64,000 nt of DNA, from NCBI RefSeq assembly GCF_049445795.1, contig NZ_JBMSDT010000001.1:186001-250000 (forward strand), written 5' to 3'. The notes below the pieces were generated by a model, which ran no database searches, was not told where the DNA came from, and worked only from the letters and a program-made list of their open reading frames with translations. This document shows, piece after piece, positions 51,181-59,286 of the stretch (position 1 is the first letter of the stretch; each line of letters starts with the position of its first letter). Both the position numbers and the translations under genes were made by a program. The DNA comes from Larkinella sp049445795 (lineage in GTDB: Bacteria > Bacteroidota > Bacteroidia > Cytophagales > Spirosomataceae).

Positions 51181-52299
51181 TCACATATTCGCGTCCTTCC
51201 CTTCTTCCAGCTTCTTAATCATCCCGGCTACGCTGTTCTTGTTCAGTTCGTTGGGGGCTTGCGGGAGGGCGGCTTTCAGGTACGGTAGGGCTTTTTTATA
51301 GTCGCCCAGCGCCGACAAAGCCCGACCCATGCCGACATTGGTCGTAAACACGTTAGGGTTCTTATCGTAATTGACTTTGAAAACCTCGTAGGCATCTTTA
51401 TTGCGTTTCTGCTGAAGGAGCGTCCGGGCGTACTGGTGCAATTCGTTCATATTGCCCATCGGTACCGCTTCTTTCATGACGGCATCGGCTTCGGCTTGTC
51501 GGTTGAGTGTCGATAGCACCAGCGCTTTCGTGCTGAGGGTCTGGAAGTTCTTCTGTCCAATAAACGGCAGATTCACCGACTGATCGGCCCAGACCAGCGC
51601 CTGGTCCAGGTCAGCCTTGTTCCGGACGCAGTAGTTGGCCGCCTGCACAAACGACTGCCAGGTAAACCCTTGTGAATTCCGCAGTTCGTTTTTAAACGAA
51701 GCCAGTTGAATCTTGACGACATCGGCTTCCACCCGGAAAGGGATCATCCGTTTTTCCCACAGCAAGGCCACCGTTGCCGAGTTGTCGGTTTGGTCGATGA
51801 ACTCGTATTTGAGCCATTCCACACTTTTGTCGAGCGGCTGATTTTTGATCGTCACACGCAGAGCATCTTCAGCCGGGTCGTAGAAGAAGCTTCCCCAGGA
51901 AGTCGAGTTTTTGGAGAAAATAACCGTCGTTTCGGACTCGCCCAGGATCATATGCAAACCGTATGACCCGGCGGGGAGGTCTTTGCCTTCCACCTTCACA
52001 TCGGTCGAAAACGCAATAACGGTATTTTCATTGGCCCCGGCCCGCCAGGGGGCGGCTTTGCTGCTGCCAAAACCGAGATCGACCAGGCCGTAATGAGCTA
52101 CTGGAGTGCCCCAGATTTTGCCTTCGCGGCCTTTCACGCCGGGGCGGCTGTAGGTAATCGAGATGGTTGTCAGACCGATGTTTTCCGAAACGGTCGCTTT
52201 TTTGTTGCCCCCTTCGGGAATGGCGGTGAGTTGCTGGGCCGAGAGAACGGCGGAATACAGGGTCAGCAAAAGGCAAATGAGAATAGACGGTTTTCGCAT
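51181..52299 (-). CDS. DUF2911 protein with TPR-like C-terminus
   Basis: 372 residues with a signal peptide (MRKPSILICLLLTLYSAVLSAQ). DUF2911 domain (about 28-195): ITYSRPGVKGREGKIWGTPVAHYGLVDLGF, PWRAGANENTVIAFSTDVKVEGKDLPAGSYGLHMI, VIFSKNSTSWGSFFYDPAEDALRV. C-terminal TPR-like helices (about 220-365): NYCVRNKADLDQALVWADQSV, ALSALGDYKKALPYLKAAL. Widespread in Bacteroidetes; role unknown. Start at 52299 because 52338 would precede the signal. Confidence 0.92.
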   Translation of the reverse strand: MRKPSILICLLLTLYSAVLSAQQLTAIPEGGNKKATVSENIGLTTISITYSRPGVKGREGKIWGTPVAHYGLVDLGFGSSKAAPWRAGANENTVIAFSTDVKVEGKDLPAGSYGLHMILGESETTVIFSKNSTSWGSFFYDPAEDALRVTIKNQPLDKSVEWLKYEFIDQTDNSATVALLWEKRMIPFRVEADVVKIQLASFKNELRNSQGFTWQSFVQAANYCVRNKADLDQALVWADQSVNLPFIGQKNFQTLSTKALVLSTLNRQAEADAVMKEAVPMGNMNELHQYARTLLQQKRNKDAYEVFKVNYDKNPNVFTTNVGMGRALSALGDYKKALPYLKAALPQAPNELNKNSVAGMIKKLEEGKDANM

Positions 52300-52389
52300 A
52301 GGAAGGTTGATCAAGTGTATCGCACGAAAATAAAACACTTCCCGGCGGCATGGACTCCCACAGATTGGGGGATTTAAGGGGGGCTTAGT

Positions 52390-52478
52390 GATTACACAGG
52401 GTTGATCAGAGATTATCAGGGGTTATCAGAGAGCACCCTGATTAACTTCTGATGTCCTCTGATTAACTCTGTGTAACA
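52390..52478. repeat. GTTACACAGAG-type inverted repeat
   Basis: Left arm GATTACACAGGGTTGATCAG, right arm CTGATTAACTCTGTGTAAC, with a middle of related TCAGAG units. Same family as 51106-51173, about 1.2 kb away. Near the 3' end of the gene at 52493. Confidence 0.88.
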
Positions 52479-52492
52479 ACCCCACAAACCCG

Positions 52493-53233
52493 TCACGCCA
52501 GCCCCTGGCGCTCCACGAGCTGCCCGGCCATCGGGAGCAGGGTTTCTTCCAGCGGCAACCGGCGTCGGGATTCCACCATGTAAGTCGCCGGGTTGGGCAG
52601 GTGGGGCCGTCGGCGGATGAGTTCAAGCTTTAGCGTTTCGTAGGTCACGCCAACACTTTTCCGCACCGAGTCGATGTAGCGGGTATGAATCGGCTGCTGA
52701 CCGGTTTGGCTGGCCGACCAGAGCTTACGGCCCGGCAAAGCCAGCGTGGGCCACGATAAGCAGAAATAATAAATATGCGTTTGTGAATGCGACGTCCAAT
52801 GGAGAAACAGGTATCCCTCTTCCCGGCGAAGCGGCAGCATCCCGATGGGTGTCAGGGTCAGGTTGGCTTCCAGTTCATCGGCCATCTGTTGCCCTTCTGT
52901 CAGCATTCGGCCAAACCGGGGTAAGGCAAAGGTCATGATCGAGTCGATTTCGGCCATAAACTCATCGTCTCGCTGGCGTGGCTGGTACCGTACCGTAAGA
53001 CTTTCGGGATCAATCCCGGTGGCTTCCTTGGGAAACGAGGCAGAAAGGCTACCTTTGCGGTTCTGAAACCGAAGGCCGGTTTCGTAATGCTCGCGCAGTT
53101 CCGTCAGGTCCGGATACAACTTTTTGTCAGAGAAGTGCCGCTCAACGTGTTGCAGGTATGCCAGAACGACAAACTTTTTGTACTCGAAATCAATCAGTCC
53201 TTGCGTCAACCAGTCTTTCTGAAGTTTTTTCAT
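52493..53233 (-). CDS. Conserved hypothetical protein
   Basis: 246 residues, start MKKLQKDWLTQGLIDFEYKKFVVLAYLQ, a beginning I recall from uncharacterised Cytophagales proteins. Parts: LREHYETGLRFQNRKGSLSASFP, DEFMAEIDSIMTFALPRF, GYLFLHWTSHSQTHIYYFCLS. Soluble, no signal peptide, no family with known function. Starts at 53233; an ATG at 53326 would add 31 residues including a hydrophobic run. Divergent from groES. Confidence 0.8.
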   Translation of the reverse strand: MKKLQKDWLTQGLIDFEYKKFVVLAYLQHVERHFSDKKLYPDLTELREHYETGLRFQNRKGSLSASFPKEATGIDPESLTVRYQPRQRDDEFMAEIDSIMTFALPRFGRMLTEGQQMADELEANLTLTPIGMLPLRREEGYLFLHWTSHSQTHIYYFCLSWPTLALPGRKLWSASQTGQQPIHTRYIDSVRKSVGVTYETLKLELIRRRPHLPNPATYMVESRRRLPLEETLLPMAGQLVERQGLA

Positions 53234-53389
53234 AGACACGCAAAAAAGAAAAACCGTCAAACTTGTTGCTAAGTAAGTTAACGAAAAATCGGAATCTGCC
53301 AAATAGTGTTTGGTATTTTTTTTCATTAGCCGAAAAGTCTACGCCGTAAGACCTTGATTTCCAAACTGACACCAAAAACCGGTAATTTT

Positions 53390-53431
53390 GTCAGTCTCTA
53401 ACTGACATGGGTGTCTGGCACAATAAATGCC
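53390..53431 (+). promoter_or_regulatory. Sigma-54-like groES promoter with operator-like inverted repeats
   Basis: TGGCACAATAAATGCC at 53416-53431 has GG at -25/-24 and GC at -13/-12, a spacing of exactly 12, as for sigma-54 promoters. Just upstream lie GTCAGTCTCTAACTGAC (53390-53406, 5-bp arms) and TGACATGGGTGTC (arms GACA/TGTC). The predicted start of transcription is about 70 nt before the groES ATG. No CIRCE element is present. Confidence 0.55.
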
Positions 53432-53513
53432 TACTGGACGAGCGTCAGTTCGACAGAACCGTCGAGCCCTTTATTAACCACAATCAATTCAACTTCTAAA
53501 ACACAAGCCCATT

Positions 53514-53807
53514 ATGGAAGCAGTAACGGAAAGTAAAGTAAACGTAAGACCGTTGGCTGACCGGGTGCTGGTTGAACCGGCTCCTGCTGAAGAAAAAACC
53601 GCATTCGGTATCATCATCCCCGATACGGCAAAAGAAAAACCCCAGCGCGGAACGATTGTCGCTGTGGGTACGGGCAAAAAAGATGAGCCGCTGACCGTTC
53701 AGGTGGGTGACACGGTATTGTACGGCAAATACGCTGGTACGGAAATCACTGTAGAAGGCAAAGAGTATCTCATCATGCGTGAGTCGGACATTTTTGCCAT
53801 CATCTAA
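53514..53807 (+). CDS. groES: Co-chaperonin GroES
   Basis: 97-residue co-chaperonin that caps the GroEL ring during ATP-driven protein folding. Conserved parts: VRPLADRVLVEPAPAEEKTAFGIIIPDTAKEKPQRGTIVAVG (mobile loop with the hydrophobic GIIIP), TLTVQVGDTVLYGKYAGTEITVEGKEYLIMRESDIFAII. Length is typical. It precedes groEL on the same strand, with a heptad repeat in the 98-nt gap. The sigma-54-like promoter upstream suggests heat or stress control. Confidence 0.98.
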   Translation: MEAVTESKVNVRPLADRVLVEPAPAEEKTAFGIIIPDTAKEKPQRGTIVAVGTGKKDEPLTVQVGDTVLYGKYAGTEITVEGKEYLIMRESDIFAII

Positions 53808-53808
53808 G

Positions 53809-53897
53809 TCAATGATGAATGAGTAACGATGAACGATGACACCATCCTTCAGCCGGTTTTTTCATTCATAATCCATCATTCATAACTCATCATTTCA
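53809..53897. repeat. Heptad-type inverted repeat between groES and groEL
   Basis: Left arm units CAATGAT, GAATGAG, TAACGAT, GAACGAT; right arm TCATTCA, TAATCCA, TCATTCA, TAACTCA, TCATTT. Pairing is imperfect. It fills the groES-groEL gap almost to the groEL ATG at 53906. Confidence 0.82.
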
Positions 53898-53905
53898 TTA
53901 CTGCT

Positions 53906-55540
53906 ATGTCTAAGAAAATTTTCTTCGATACCGAAGCCCGCGACAAGATCAAGAAGGGCGTTGATACCCTGGCGGATGCTGTGAAAGTAACGCTCGGACC
54001 CAAAGGCCGCAACGTTATTCTCGACAAGAAATTCGGCTCACCGGCCATCACCAAAGACGGTGTGACGGTTGCCAAAGAAATTGAACTGAAAGACGCCATG
54101 GAAAACATGGGCGCTCAGTTGGTGAAAGAAGTGGCTTCTAAAACCGCCGACTCAGCCGGTGACGGTACGACGACCGCTACGGTTCTGGCCCAGTCGATCT
54201 ACTCGATCGGGGTGAAAAACGTAGCCGCCGGTGCCAACCCGATGGACCTGAAACGCGGGATCGACAAAGCCGTTACGGTTGTTGTTGAAAACCTGCGTCA
54301 GCAATCACGCGCTATTGAAACCTCTAAAGAAATCGCTCAGGTCGCAACGATCTCGGCTAACAGCGACGAGGAAATCGGTAACATGATTGCCGATGCCATG
54401 GAGAAAGTTGGGAAAGAAGGTGTCATCACCGTGGAAGAAGCCCGCGGAACCGAAACGGAAGTAAAAACTGTGGAAGGGATGCAGTTCGACCGGGGTTACC
54501 TGTCGCCGTACTTCGTAACCAACACCGAGAAAATGGAAGCTGAACTGGAGCGTCCGTTCATCCTGATCTCGGAGAAAAAAGTGTCGTCGATGAAAGAACT
54601 GCTGCCGGTGCTGGAGCAGGTGGCTCAGACGGGCCGTCCGCTGCTGATCATCGCCGAAGACGTCGACGGAGAAGCCCTGGCTACGCTGGTGGTCAACAAA
54701 ATCCGGGGTGCGCTGAAAGTAGCCGCCGTAAAAGCGCCGGGCTTTGGCGACCGTCGGAAAGCCATGCTGGAAGACATCGCCATCCTGACGGGCGGCCAGG
54801 TCATCAGCGAAGAGCGTGGTTTCAAACTGGAAAACACCTCGATCGAATACCTGGGTCAGGCTGAAAAGATCATCATCGACAAAGACAATACGACTATTGT
54901 CAACGGGGTTGGTCACAAAGAAGATATCGCCGGTCGCGTCAATCAGATCAAAGCACAGATCGAAAACACGACCTCAGACTACGACCGTGAGAAGCTGCAG
55001 GAGCGGCTGGCCAAATTGTCAGGTGGGGTAGCCATCCTGTACATCGGTGCGGCTACGGAAGTCGAAATGAAAGAGAAGAAAGACCGCGTTGACGATGCCC
55101 TGCACGCAACCCGTGCGGCCGTTGAAGAAGGGATCGTGGCCGGAGGTGGTGTTGCCCTGATCCGGGCCATCAAATCGCTCGAAAACGTCAACACGCTGAA
55201 CGAAGACGAGAAAACCGGTGTGCAAATCATCCGGACCGCTCTGGAATCTCCGCTGCGGACCATCGTGGCCAACGCCGGTGGCGAAGGCTCGGTGATCGTC
55301 AACAAAGTGAAAGAAGGCGAAGCCGACTTCGGTTACAACGCCCGCGAAGACAAGTTCGAAAACCTGATCGGCGTCGGTATCATCGACCCGACGAAGGTGA
55401 CGCGTCTGGCGCTGGAAAACGCTGCTTCGATCGCCGGTCTGCTGCTGACCACCGAGTGTGTGGTTGCCGACGAACCGGAAGAAGCTCCCGCTGGTGGTGC
55501 CGGACACGGCCACCCGGGCGGCATGGGCGGTATGATGTAA
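53906..55540 (+). CDS. groEL: Chaperonin GroEL
   Basis: 544-residue chaperonin subunit forming the double-ring folding chamber. ATP-binding VTLGPKGRN and DGTTTATVLA, then VTVEEARGTETEVKTVEGMQFDRGYLSPYF, KAPGFGDRRKAMLEDIAILTGG, VAGGGVALIRA, and the C-terminal GGM tail (GHPGGMGGMM), here with HGH as in some Bacteroidetes. Length typical (about 545). Terminator at 55568-55597. A heptad repeat separates it from groES; whether both are on one transcript is likely but not proven. Confidence 0.98.
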   Translation: MSKKIFFDTEARDKIKKGVDTLADAVKVTLGPKGRNVILDKKFGSPAITKDGVTVAKEIELKDAMENMGAQLVKEVASKTADSAGDGTTTATVLAQSIYSIGVKNVAAGANPMDLKRGIDKAVTVVVENLRQQSRAIETSKEIAQVATISANSDEEIGNMIADAMEKVGKEGVITVEEARGTETEVKTVEGMQFDRGYLSPYFVTNTEKMEAELERPFILISEKKVSSMKELLPVLEQVAQTGRPLLIIAEDVDGEALATLVVNKIRGALKVAAVKAPGFGDRRKAMLEDIAILTGGQVISEERGFKLENTSIEYLGQAEKIIIDKDNTTIVNGVGHKEDIAGRVNQIKAQIENTTSDYDREKLQERLAKLSGGVAILYIGAATEVEMKEKKDRVDDALHATRAAVEEGIVAGGGVALIRAIKSLENVNTLNEDEKTGVQIIRTALESPLRTIVANAGGEGSVIVNKVKEGEADFGYNAREDKFENLIGVGIIDPTKVTRLALENAASIAGLLLTTECVVADEPEEAPAGGAGHGHPGGMGGMM

Positions 55541-55567
55541 TTCATCGCCCGCGATTCATCACGAAAG

Positions 55568-55597
55568 CCCCGGCCCGACGGTCGGGGTTTTTGTTTT
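55568..55597 (+). terminator. Terminator of groESL
   Basis: Stem CCCCGGCC with GGTCGGGG (one G-T pair), loop CGAC, followed by TTTTTGTTTT. 28 nt past the groEL stop. Confidence 0.85.
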
Positions 55598-55670
55598 GTG
55601 TGTCCATACGGTTTTTTGGGAAACTTTTTAGAGATTGAATTGCCATAAACCATCCTAAATCCGTTCCCTC

Positions 55671-57140
55671 ATGAACCCGTTGCGCTTTTCGGTTCTCCTC
55701 TTCCTGCTCATTCTAAAACCGGTCCTACTCCTGGCCCAACCATATTCGAAGTCCCGGGTGATCGTACTCACGGATATTGAAGCCGATCCGGACGATGCCC
55801 AGTCGCTGGTCCGGTTTCTGGCCTACGCCAACGAATTTGATGTCGAAGGGCTCATCGCCACCACCTCGACCCACCAGCGAAACCGGGTCGCGCCCGAAAG
55901 CATCCACAAAATCCTGAATGCGTACGGCAAAATCCAGCCGAATTTGCTGAAACATGCCAAAGGCTATCCAACTGCCGCCGAACTGAAAGCGAAGGTCAAA
56001 AAAGGGCTGGCGGTCTACGGCCTGACAGGCGTCGGTGAAAACAAGGACTCCGAAGGTTCGGACTGGATCATCCGGATGCTTGAAAAACCGGATGTACGCC
56101 CGGTCTGGATTTCGGTCTGGGGTGGCCCGAACTGCCTGGCGCAGGCCCTCTGGAAAATTCAGAAAACCCGACCGGCCCCGGAAGCCGCCCGCCTGTACCA
56201 GAAACTGCGTGTATACACCATTTCGGACCAGGACGACTCCGGCCCCTGGATTCGGAAAACGTTCCCGGACGTTTTTTTTATCGTCAGTCCGGGCAGTTAC
56301 CGAACCGCCACCTGGTCGGGCATCACCCGCAACTTTCCGGGGGCCAACAACGAGGTGGTCAGCAACGCGTGGATTGCCCGGCATATTCAGCAGGGGCACG
56401 GGCCGCTGGGGCTGGAATACCCGGATGTGGCTTACGGCATGGAAGGCGACACGCCCTCGTTTCTGGGCCTGATTCCCAACGGACTCAACAACCCCGAACA
56501 CCCGGAATACGGTGGCTGGGGTGGCCGATATGAGCTATACACCCCCGTAGCTGAACCCTCGGCCGGGCCACCAATGAGTGGCCGCACGCAGGGGGGCCAG
56601 GTGGTGACGATGCCGGTTTCCGGCACCGAAACCCGCCCGATCTGGACCAATGCCGAAGATTCCTACTCACCCCTGGTGGCATCAAGCTGGGGAAGACCGT
56701 ATGTAACGGATACAACCCGCTACAAAAGCAGCCAGGTGACGCTGTGGCGCTGGCGGGAAGACTTCCAGCACGATTTTGCCGCCCGCATGGACTGGATGGT
56801 AACCGATTACAAACAGGCGAATCACCCGCCGGTCGTCAAGCTAGCCCATCCAACTACTTTGCGCGTGAAGTCCGGGGAAATATTTGGCCTGAATGCCGAA
56901 GGAACCTACGACCCGGATGGCGATGCCCTGAGTTATTACTGGTTTCAGTATCCGGAAGCCGGTACATTCAAAGAACCGGTTCGGTTTGCGCCGTTTTCAC
57001 CCAACCTGATCAATCTCCACACCATCAAAGCCCCGGATGTAACCAGCCCCCAAACCATCCACTTTATCTTAAAAGTGACCGACAAAGGCACACCGGCTCT
57101 GACACGCTACCAGCGCGTGATTGTTCAGGTATCGCCCTGA
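55671..57140 (+). CDS. Exported DUF1593 protein (nucleoside-hydrolase-like fold)
   Basis: 489 residues with signal peptide (1-22). DUF1593 N-terminal half: VIVLTDIEADPDDAQSLVRFLAYANEFDVEGLIATTST, WISVWGGPNCLAQALWKI, VYTISDQDDSGPWIRKTFPDVFFIVSP. The DxDPDD-like cluster resembles the Ca2+ site of nucleoside hydrolases. C-terminal part has a bacterial cadherin/PKD-like strand region (VVKLAHPTTLRVKSGEIFGLNAEGTYDPDGDALSYYWFQYP). Such proteins are annotated as cellulose-binding or glycan-related; activity is unproven. Confidence 0.9.
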   Translation: MNPLRFSVLLFLLILKPVLLLAQPYSKSRVIVLTDIEADPDDAQSLVRFLAYANEFDVEGLIATTSTHQRNRVAPESIHKILNAYGKIQPNLLKHAKGYPTAAELKAKVKKGLAVYGLTGVGENKDSEGSDWIIRMLEKPDVRPVWISVWGGPNCLAQALWKIQKTRPAPEAARLYQKLRVYTISDQDDSGPWIRKTFPDVFFIVSPGSYRTATWSGITRNFPGANNEVVSNAWIARHIQQGHGPLGLEYPDVAYGMEGDTPSFLGLIPNGLNNPEHPEYGGWGGRYELYTPVAEPSAGPPMSGRTQGGQVVTMPVSGTETRPIWTNAEDSYSPLVASSWGRPYVTDTTRYKSSQVTLWRWREDFQHDFAARMDWMVTDYKQANHPPVVKLAHPTTLRVKSGEIFGLNAEGTYDPDGDALSYYWFQYPEAGTFKEPVRFAPFSPNLINLHTIKAPDVTSPQTIHFILKVTDKGTPALTRYQRVIVQVSP

Positions 57141-57307
57141 TTGTGTAGATATTTCCCCAAAACGATGACGATTTGTGTAGTTTTTCGGTACAAATTTATC
57201 AGCAAAACCCCTCAATTAGCCTATAAACCGGCTTTTCGGGCTTTGGCATACATTTTTCTGTTTAGCTGAACGTACACAACTTATATTCACCTAAATAAGG
57301 AAACGTC

Positions 57308-57472
57308 ATGGGAAATCTGCTTTATGTCATTGCGGTGGTTTTGATCATCCTTTGGTTAGTCGGCTTGTTAGGTTTTGGTAGTTTCGGTCTGGGCAACGTT
57401 ATCCACGTTCTGCTGGTGATTGCCGTAATTGCCATCATTTTACGATTGATTCGCGGAGACAGGGTCGTGTAA
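57308..57472 (+). CDS. Small lmo0937-like membrane protein
   Basis: 54 residues: MGNLLYVIAVVLIILWLVGLLGF, a Gly/Ser/Phe turn, then HVLLVIAVIAIILRLIRGDRVV. Two membrane helices with a conserved GLLGFGSFG..NVIH link, as in the lmo0937/DUF5670 family. Stress-related membrane proteins of unknown function. Followed 30 nt later by a terminator. Confidence 0.85.
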   Translation: MGNLLYVIAVVLIILWLVGLLGFGSFGLGNVIHVLLVIAVIAIILRLIRGDRVV

Positions 57473-57501
57473 AGAAAGCTGGATCAACAAATATGATAAA
57501 G

Positions 57502-57530
57502 AAAAAGCTCCTGGACTTCCGGGAGCTTTT
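57502..57530 (+). terminator. Terminator after small membrane protein
   Basis: AAAAAGCTCC and GGGAGCTTTT flank the loop TGGACTTCC; the right side is followed by CAGTTTTATT. A-rich left and T-rich right allow function in both directions. Confidence 0.75.
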
Positions 57531-57542
57531 CAGTTTTATTTA

Positions 57543-57587
57543 CCCTAACCCCTAAAGGGTGCTTTCTGCACCCTTTAGGGGTTAGGG
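57543..57587. repeat. Perfect 20-bp hairpin CCCTAACCCCTAAAGGGTGC
   Basis: A perfect 20-bp inverted repeat with a 5-nt loop TTTCT, no T-run. Flanked by the terminator of the small membrane gene and the lipoprotein gene. Probably another member of the intergenic hairpin set. Confidence 0.95.
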
Positions 57588-57687
57588 GCAAAGGAGAGTA
57601 TCAAGGGCCATTTATTTTTAAGCAGCTTATTAAACCTCAGGCCCAAACAAGCATCCAACCCACATCAACAACAAATTCGAAACGGAC

Positions 57688-58071
57688 ATGAAAAAGGCAT
57701 TGATAATGATCGCGACCGTGGCACTGATGATCGGGGGCTGTGCATCGCCCCGAACCACAACTGACCGGTACGATCGCTACGATCGCCGGGATGACCGCTA
57801 CGGCCGGTACGACGACCGGAGTGTTCGGGAAATTCCGCTGGAAAACAAACTGGAACGCTGGCAGGATGAATTGCGGCTGACCAACCGCCAGAAACGCGAA
57901 ATCCGGAACATTCAGGAACGCTACGAACGCCGGGGCCTGACCCGCACTGAGCGCAACGACCGACGCGAATACCGCGACTTGGTGCGGCAGAAACGAAAAG
58001 ACCTGCTTTCGGTGCTGAACAACCGCCAACGCGAACGGCTCCGTCAACTGGAACAACAATACCGGAGTTGA
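57688..58071 (+). CDS. Arg/Asp-rich lipoprotein
   Basis: 127 residues. Signal with lipobox IGGC (about 15-18, MKKALIMIATVALMIGGCAS). The mature part is very charged: a linker DRYDRYDRRDDRYGRYDDR, then a helix (LENKLERWQDELRLTNRQKREIRNIQERYERR, LLSVLNNRQRERLRQLEQQY) likely to form a coiled coil, resembling Spy/CpxP-like periplasmic chaperone helices in composition. Role unknown. Terminator at 58092-58120. Confidence 0.8.
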   Translation: MKKALIMIATVALMIGGCASPRTTTDRYDRYDRRDDRYGRYDDRSVREIPLENKLERWQDELRLTNRQKREIRNIQERYERRGLTRTERNDRREYRDLVRQKRKDLLSVLNNRQRERLRQLEQQYRS

Positions 58072-58091
58072 TACAACCACCTATGAATGAT

Positions 58092-58120
58092 AAGGGCGCC
58101 CACCGGCGCCTTTTTCTTTT
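58092..58120 (+). terminator. Terminator of the lipoprotein gene
   Basis: Stem AAGGGCGCC with GGCGCCTTT, loop CACC, followed by TTTTTCTTTT. 20 nt past the stop at 58071. Confidence 0.85.
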
Positions 58121-58164
58121 TCCGGGAAATGAATACCTTACCCATTCATTTCCTGAACCGCATC

Positions 58165-59283
58165 ATGATTCAAAACCGCCTTCCGTGGCTAACACCCCTC
58201 GTCGGCCTGCTTCTGCTGACGCTCCCGGTTTTTTGCCAGAAAATAAAACCACCCAAACGGAACACCACGGTTTCGATCAGGGGCGACCAGTTTTATATTA
58301 ATGGAAAACCGACGTTTCAGGGCCGAAGCTGGAACGGCTATAAGATTGAAGGCTTACTGCCCAACGCGCGTCTGGTGCAGGGTATTTATGACGACCGAAA
58401 CTCTTCGACCCGACCGAAATGGGCCTATCCCGACACCAAAACCTGGGATGCTGACCGCAACACGGACGAGTTCGTAGCCGCTATGCCGGTCTGGAAAGCG
58501 CATGGGTTGCTGGCGTTTACGCTCAATTTGCAGGGCGGCAGCCCGGAAGGCTACTCGAAAGACCAGCCGTGGATCAATTCCATGTTTAACCCGAATGGCT
58601 CGTATGATCCGTTCTACTCCCGTCGACTTCATCGCATTCTCAACAAAGCCGACGAACTCGGCATGGTGGTGATTCTAGGGTTGTTTTATTTTGGGCAGGA
58701 TCAGTACCTAAAAAACGAAGCCGCCGTGATCAATGCCGTCGATAACACGTTGGATATTCTGGCCGATGGCGATTACCGAAATGTGATCATCGAAATCAAC
58801 AACGAATGCGATATCCGCTACGACCACGACATTCTGAAACCGGAGCGCGTGCATGAACTCATTCAGCGCGTGAAAAACCGCAAAATCCGGGGCCACCGGT
58901 TTCTGGTCAGCACCAGCTTCAGTGGCGGCAAAATCCCGACGGAAAACGTCGTCCGCGAAGCCGACTTTTTGCTCTTACACGGCAACGGTGTGAAAGATCC
59001 GGCCCGGATTACGGAAATGGTGCAGCAAACCCGCGCCCTGGCTGGCAACCGGAAAGTGCCCATCGTATTCAACGAAGACGATCATTTCGATTTCGACAAA
59101 CCGGCCAACAACTTCCGGTCGGCCACCATCGCCTACGCGTCGTGGGGCTTTTTCGATTACCGCATGAAGGGCGAAGGCCTGGACGACGGGTATCAGTCAC
59201 CCCCGATCAACTGGCAGATCAGTTCTCCGCGCAAGAAAGCTTTTTTCGATTACCTGAAAGAAATCACCGGCGGGTTACCCTGA
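58165..59283 (+). CDS. Secreted putative glycoside hydrolase, clan GH-A-like fold
   Basis: 372 residues with signal peptide (MIQNRLPWLTPLVGLLLLTLPVFCQ). A TIM-barrel is suggested by VSIRGDQFYINGKPTFQGRSWNG, ADELGMVVILGLFYFGQDQ and RNVIIEINNECDIRYDHDIL, where N213-E214 fits the Asn-Glu acid/base pair of clan GH-A, and IVFNEDDHF with E304 as possible nucleophile. No exact GH family is recognised. ATG at 58165 chosen; ATG at 58129 also follows the terminator and would add 12 residues. Next to a GH43 gene tail-to-tail (3 nt). Confidence 0.75.
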   Translation: MIQNRLPWLTPLVGLLLLTLPVFCQKIKPPKRNTTVSIRGDQFYINGKPTFQGRSWNGYKIEGLLPNARLVQGIYDDRNSSTRPKWAYPDTKTWDADRNTDEFVAAMPVWKAHGLLAFTLNLQGGSPEGYSKDQPWINSMFNPNGSYDPFYSRRLHRILNKADELGMVVILGLFYFGQDQYLKNEAAVINAVDNTLDILADGDYRNVIIEINNECDIRYDHDILKPERVHELIQRVKNRKIRGHRFLVSTSFSGGKIPTENVVREADFLLLHGNGVKDPARITEMVQQTRALAGNRKVPIVFNEDDHFDFDKPANNFRSATIAYASWGFFDYRMKGEGLDDGYQSPPINWQISSPRKKAFFDYLKEITGGLP

Positions 59284-59286
59284 CCG

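Noticed and set aside
53390..53513. CIRCE/HrcA operator upstream of groES
   Set aside because: No TTAGCACTC-N9-GAGTGCTAA or close variant is present.
55725..56501. 258-residue minus-strand reading frame
   Set aside because: Antisense to the DUF1593 gene, with no signal or known motif.
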